Source of the DNA: Thermocrinis sp.
GTDB lineage: Bacteria > Aquificota > Aquificia > Aquificales > Aquificaceae
Assembly: GCA_009903855.1 (NCBI GenBank)
Contig: WYEK01000049.1
Location: 1-7,610, forward strand
Direction of reading: 5' to 3'
DNA length: 7,610 nt
The notes under the pieces were generated by a model. That model had not been told where the DNA came from. It did no database searches and was given only the letters and a program-made list of their open reading frames with translations. Shown here piece by piece: positions 6,830 through 7,610 of this stretch. The position numbers and the translations under genes are program-made. Within the stretch, counting starts at the first letter, position 1; each line of letters starts with the position of its first letter.

Positions 6830-7568
6830 GCTTATATCCTACAAGGACCTTTTGGATATACTGGGAGCTTCTCTGTTCGTGTATAGTGTGCTTTACTTTC
6901 TTAGGATCACAAAGGGTATTCAAATACTCAAGGGCTTGGTTTTACTGGCGCTAATATGGGCTCTGTCCAGCCTTCTGGACCTGAGGACAGTTTCCACCAT
7001 CTTTGAAAAACTCTGGACGGTGGGACTCTTTTCTTTGGTGGTGATCTTTCAGCCGGAGATCAGAAAAGCCCTCAGCAAACTGGGTCAGGCTACCAAGCTA
7101 ACCTTTTCCAAACCTTTGGAGGAAAGGGTTGTAGAAAGAATAGTGCGTGCCTGTGCTTTTATGTCCGAAAGGCAGATAGGTGCCCTGATAGTGATAGAGA
7201 GAAATCAGAACTTGGAACCTCTTTTGGAGGGCTGTGTGACCATTGACGCAGTAGTCTCAGTGGAGCTTCTTATCACCATATTTGACCCTCTTACTCCTTT
7301 GCACGACGGTGCGGTGGTAATAAGGGGAGATAGGATAGCCTATGCGTCCTGCGTGCTACCCTTGTCTAAGTCCTCGGAAATTCCCAGAAAGTACGGTACA
7401 AGGCATAGGGCTGGACTGGGAATATCGGAAGAATCTGACGCCATAGCGGTTATCGTCTCCGAAGAGACGGGAGAAATATCTGTAGCGGTGGGTGGTAGGT
7501 TCCACAGGAACTTGGACCAAGAGCTTTTAAAGAGCTTGCTTTTAAAGGAGCTGGGCATTAATCTATAA
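6816..7568 (+). CDS. cdaA: Membrane-bound diadenylate cyclase CdaA (DacA/YbbP family)
   Basis: Makes the second messenger c-di-AMP from two ATP. The 250 residues fit the CdaA family (about 250-275). Three N-terminal membrane helices lie at about 11-30, 36-54 and 67-80, followed by the VVIFQPEIRKALSKLG linker and a DisA_N/DAC catalytic domain at about 100-245. The catalytic DGA motif is in PLHDGAVVI (161-169; Asp164, Gly165, Ala166), and the ATP-binding motif is GTRHRAGLGISE (194-205). The remaining family blocks ALIVIERN (123-130) and DAIAVIVSEETGEISVAVGG (208-227) are intact, so the enzyme looks active. The start lies within the folP 3' end, with TAAGGA at 6807-6812 only 3 nt before the ATG, arguing for coupled translation. 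In Bacillota the partner genes are cdaR (YbbR domains) and glmM; a short gap after the stop leads to a new ORF consistent with that. c-di-AMP commonly controls potassium and osmotic balance, but no target is visible here. Confidence 0.96.
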   Translation: MEIFELISYKDLLDILGASLFVYSVLYFLRITKGIQILKGLVLLALIWALSSLLDLRTVSTIFEKLWTVGLFSLVVIFQPEIRKALSKLGQATKLTFSKPLEERVVERIVRACAFMSERQIGALIVIERNQNLEPLLEGCVTIDAVVSVELLITIFDPLTPLHDGAVVIRGDRIAYASCVLPLSKSSEIPRKYGTRHRAGLGISEESDAIAVIVSEETGEISVAVGGRFHRNLDQELLKSLLLKELGINL

Positions 7569-7572
7569 AGCT

Positions 7573-7610
7573 ATGAAACTAAAAACTACCATCAAAACCA
7601 AGCCAAACCT
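7573..7610 (+). CDS. Start of a further gene, possibly the YbbR/CdaR-type partner of CdaA (partial)
   Basis: An ATG four nt after the cdaA stop opens a frame that runs to the window end without a stop (MKLKTTIKTKPN, 12 full codons). Only this much is visible, too little to recognise a family. The basic, Thr/Lys-rich start could precede a membrane anchor, as in YbbR-domain proteins such as CdaR that usually follow cdaA, but that is inferred from position alone. The ribosome-binding site is weak (AAAG at 7567-7570). Confidence 0.45.
   Translation, partial: MKLKTTIKTKPN

Noticed and set aside
1..7610. Search by eye for CRISPR repeats, insertion-sequence ends, tRNA genes and long direct or inverted repeats
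   Set aside because: None seen; apart from the left edge the window is filled by core genes with short gaps.

Overview
This window reads like a chromosomal core region of a thermophilic Aquificales bacterium, most like the Hydrogenobacter/Thermocrinis/Aquifex group. That placement is my inference from protein style (Lys/Glu/Val-rich, compact), tight overlapping gene spacing, weak Shine-Dalgarno signals, and single-copy core genes scattered away from their usual partners (pheT without pheS, secF without secD). I made no database search. I see no transposase, CRISPR array, tRNA or rRNA.

Layout: two gene blocks diverge from a 19-bp gap near 3719-3737. Leftward (minus strand) run amrB (Memo family, GTG start), a DUF29 protein, pheT (phenylalanyl-tRNA synthetase beta chain), and, 17 nt past the pheT stop, a GC-rich structured RNA element cut by the left edge. 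That element resembles the core of a cobalamin (B12) riboswitch and would control a gene lying outside the window. Rightward (plus strand) run amrS (the AmmeMemoRadiSam radical SAM enzyme), secF, folP (dihydropteroate synthase with a long N-terminal extension), cdaA (membrane diadenylate cyclase), and the first 38 nt of another gene, by position probably the YbbR/CdaR-type partner of CdaA.

How the genes work together: amrB and amrS are two of the three proteins of the AmmeMemoRadiSam system, whose chemistry is unsettled; the third (AmrA/AMMECR1) is not in the window. secF, folP and cdaA are chained by a 1-nt TGATG stop/start overlap and a 14-nt overlap and look co-transcribed. The folP-cdaA(-ybbR-glmM) order is a recurrent bacterial arrangement as I recall it. 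The rest is housekeeping: protein export, folate synthesis, c-di-AMP signalling and tRNA charging.

The most interesting parts are the divergent amrB/amrS pair with an adjoining DUF29 gene, the truncated and unusual riboswitch-like element at the left edge, and the unassigned N-terminal region of FolP. I found no clear case for a wholly new system; the AmmeMemoRadiSam/DUF29 cluster is the nearest candidate.
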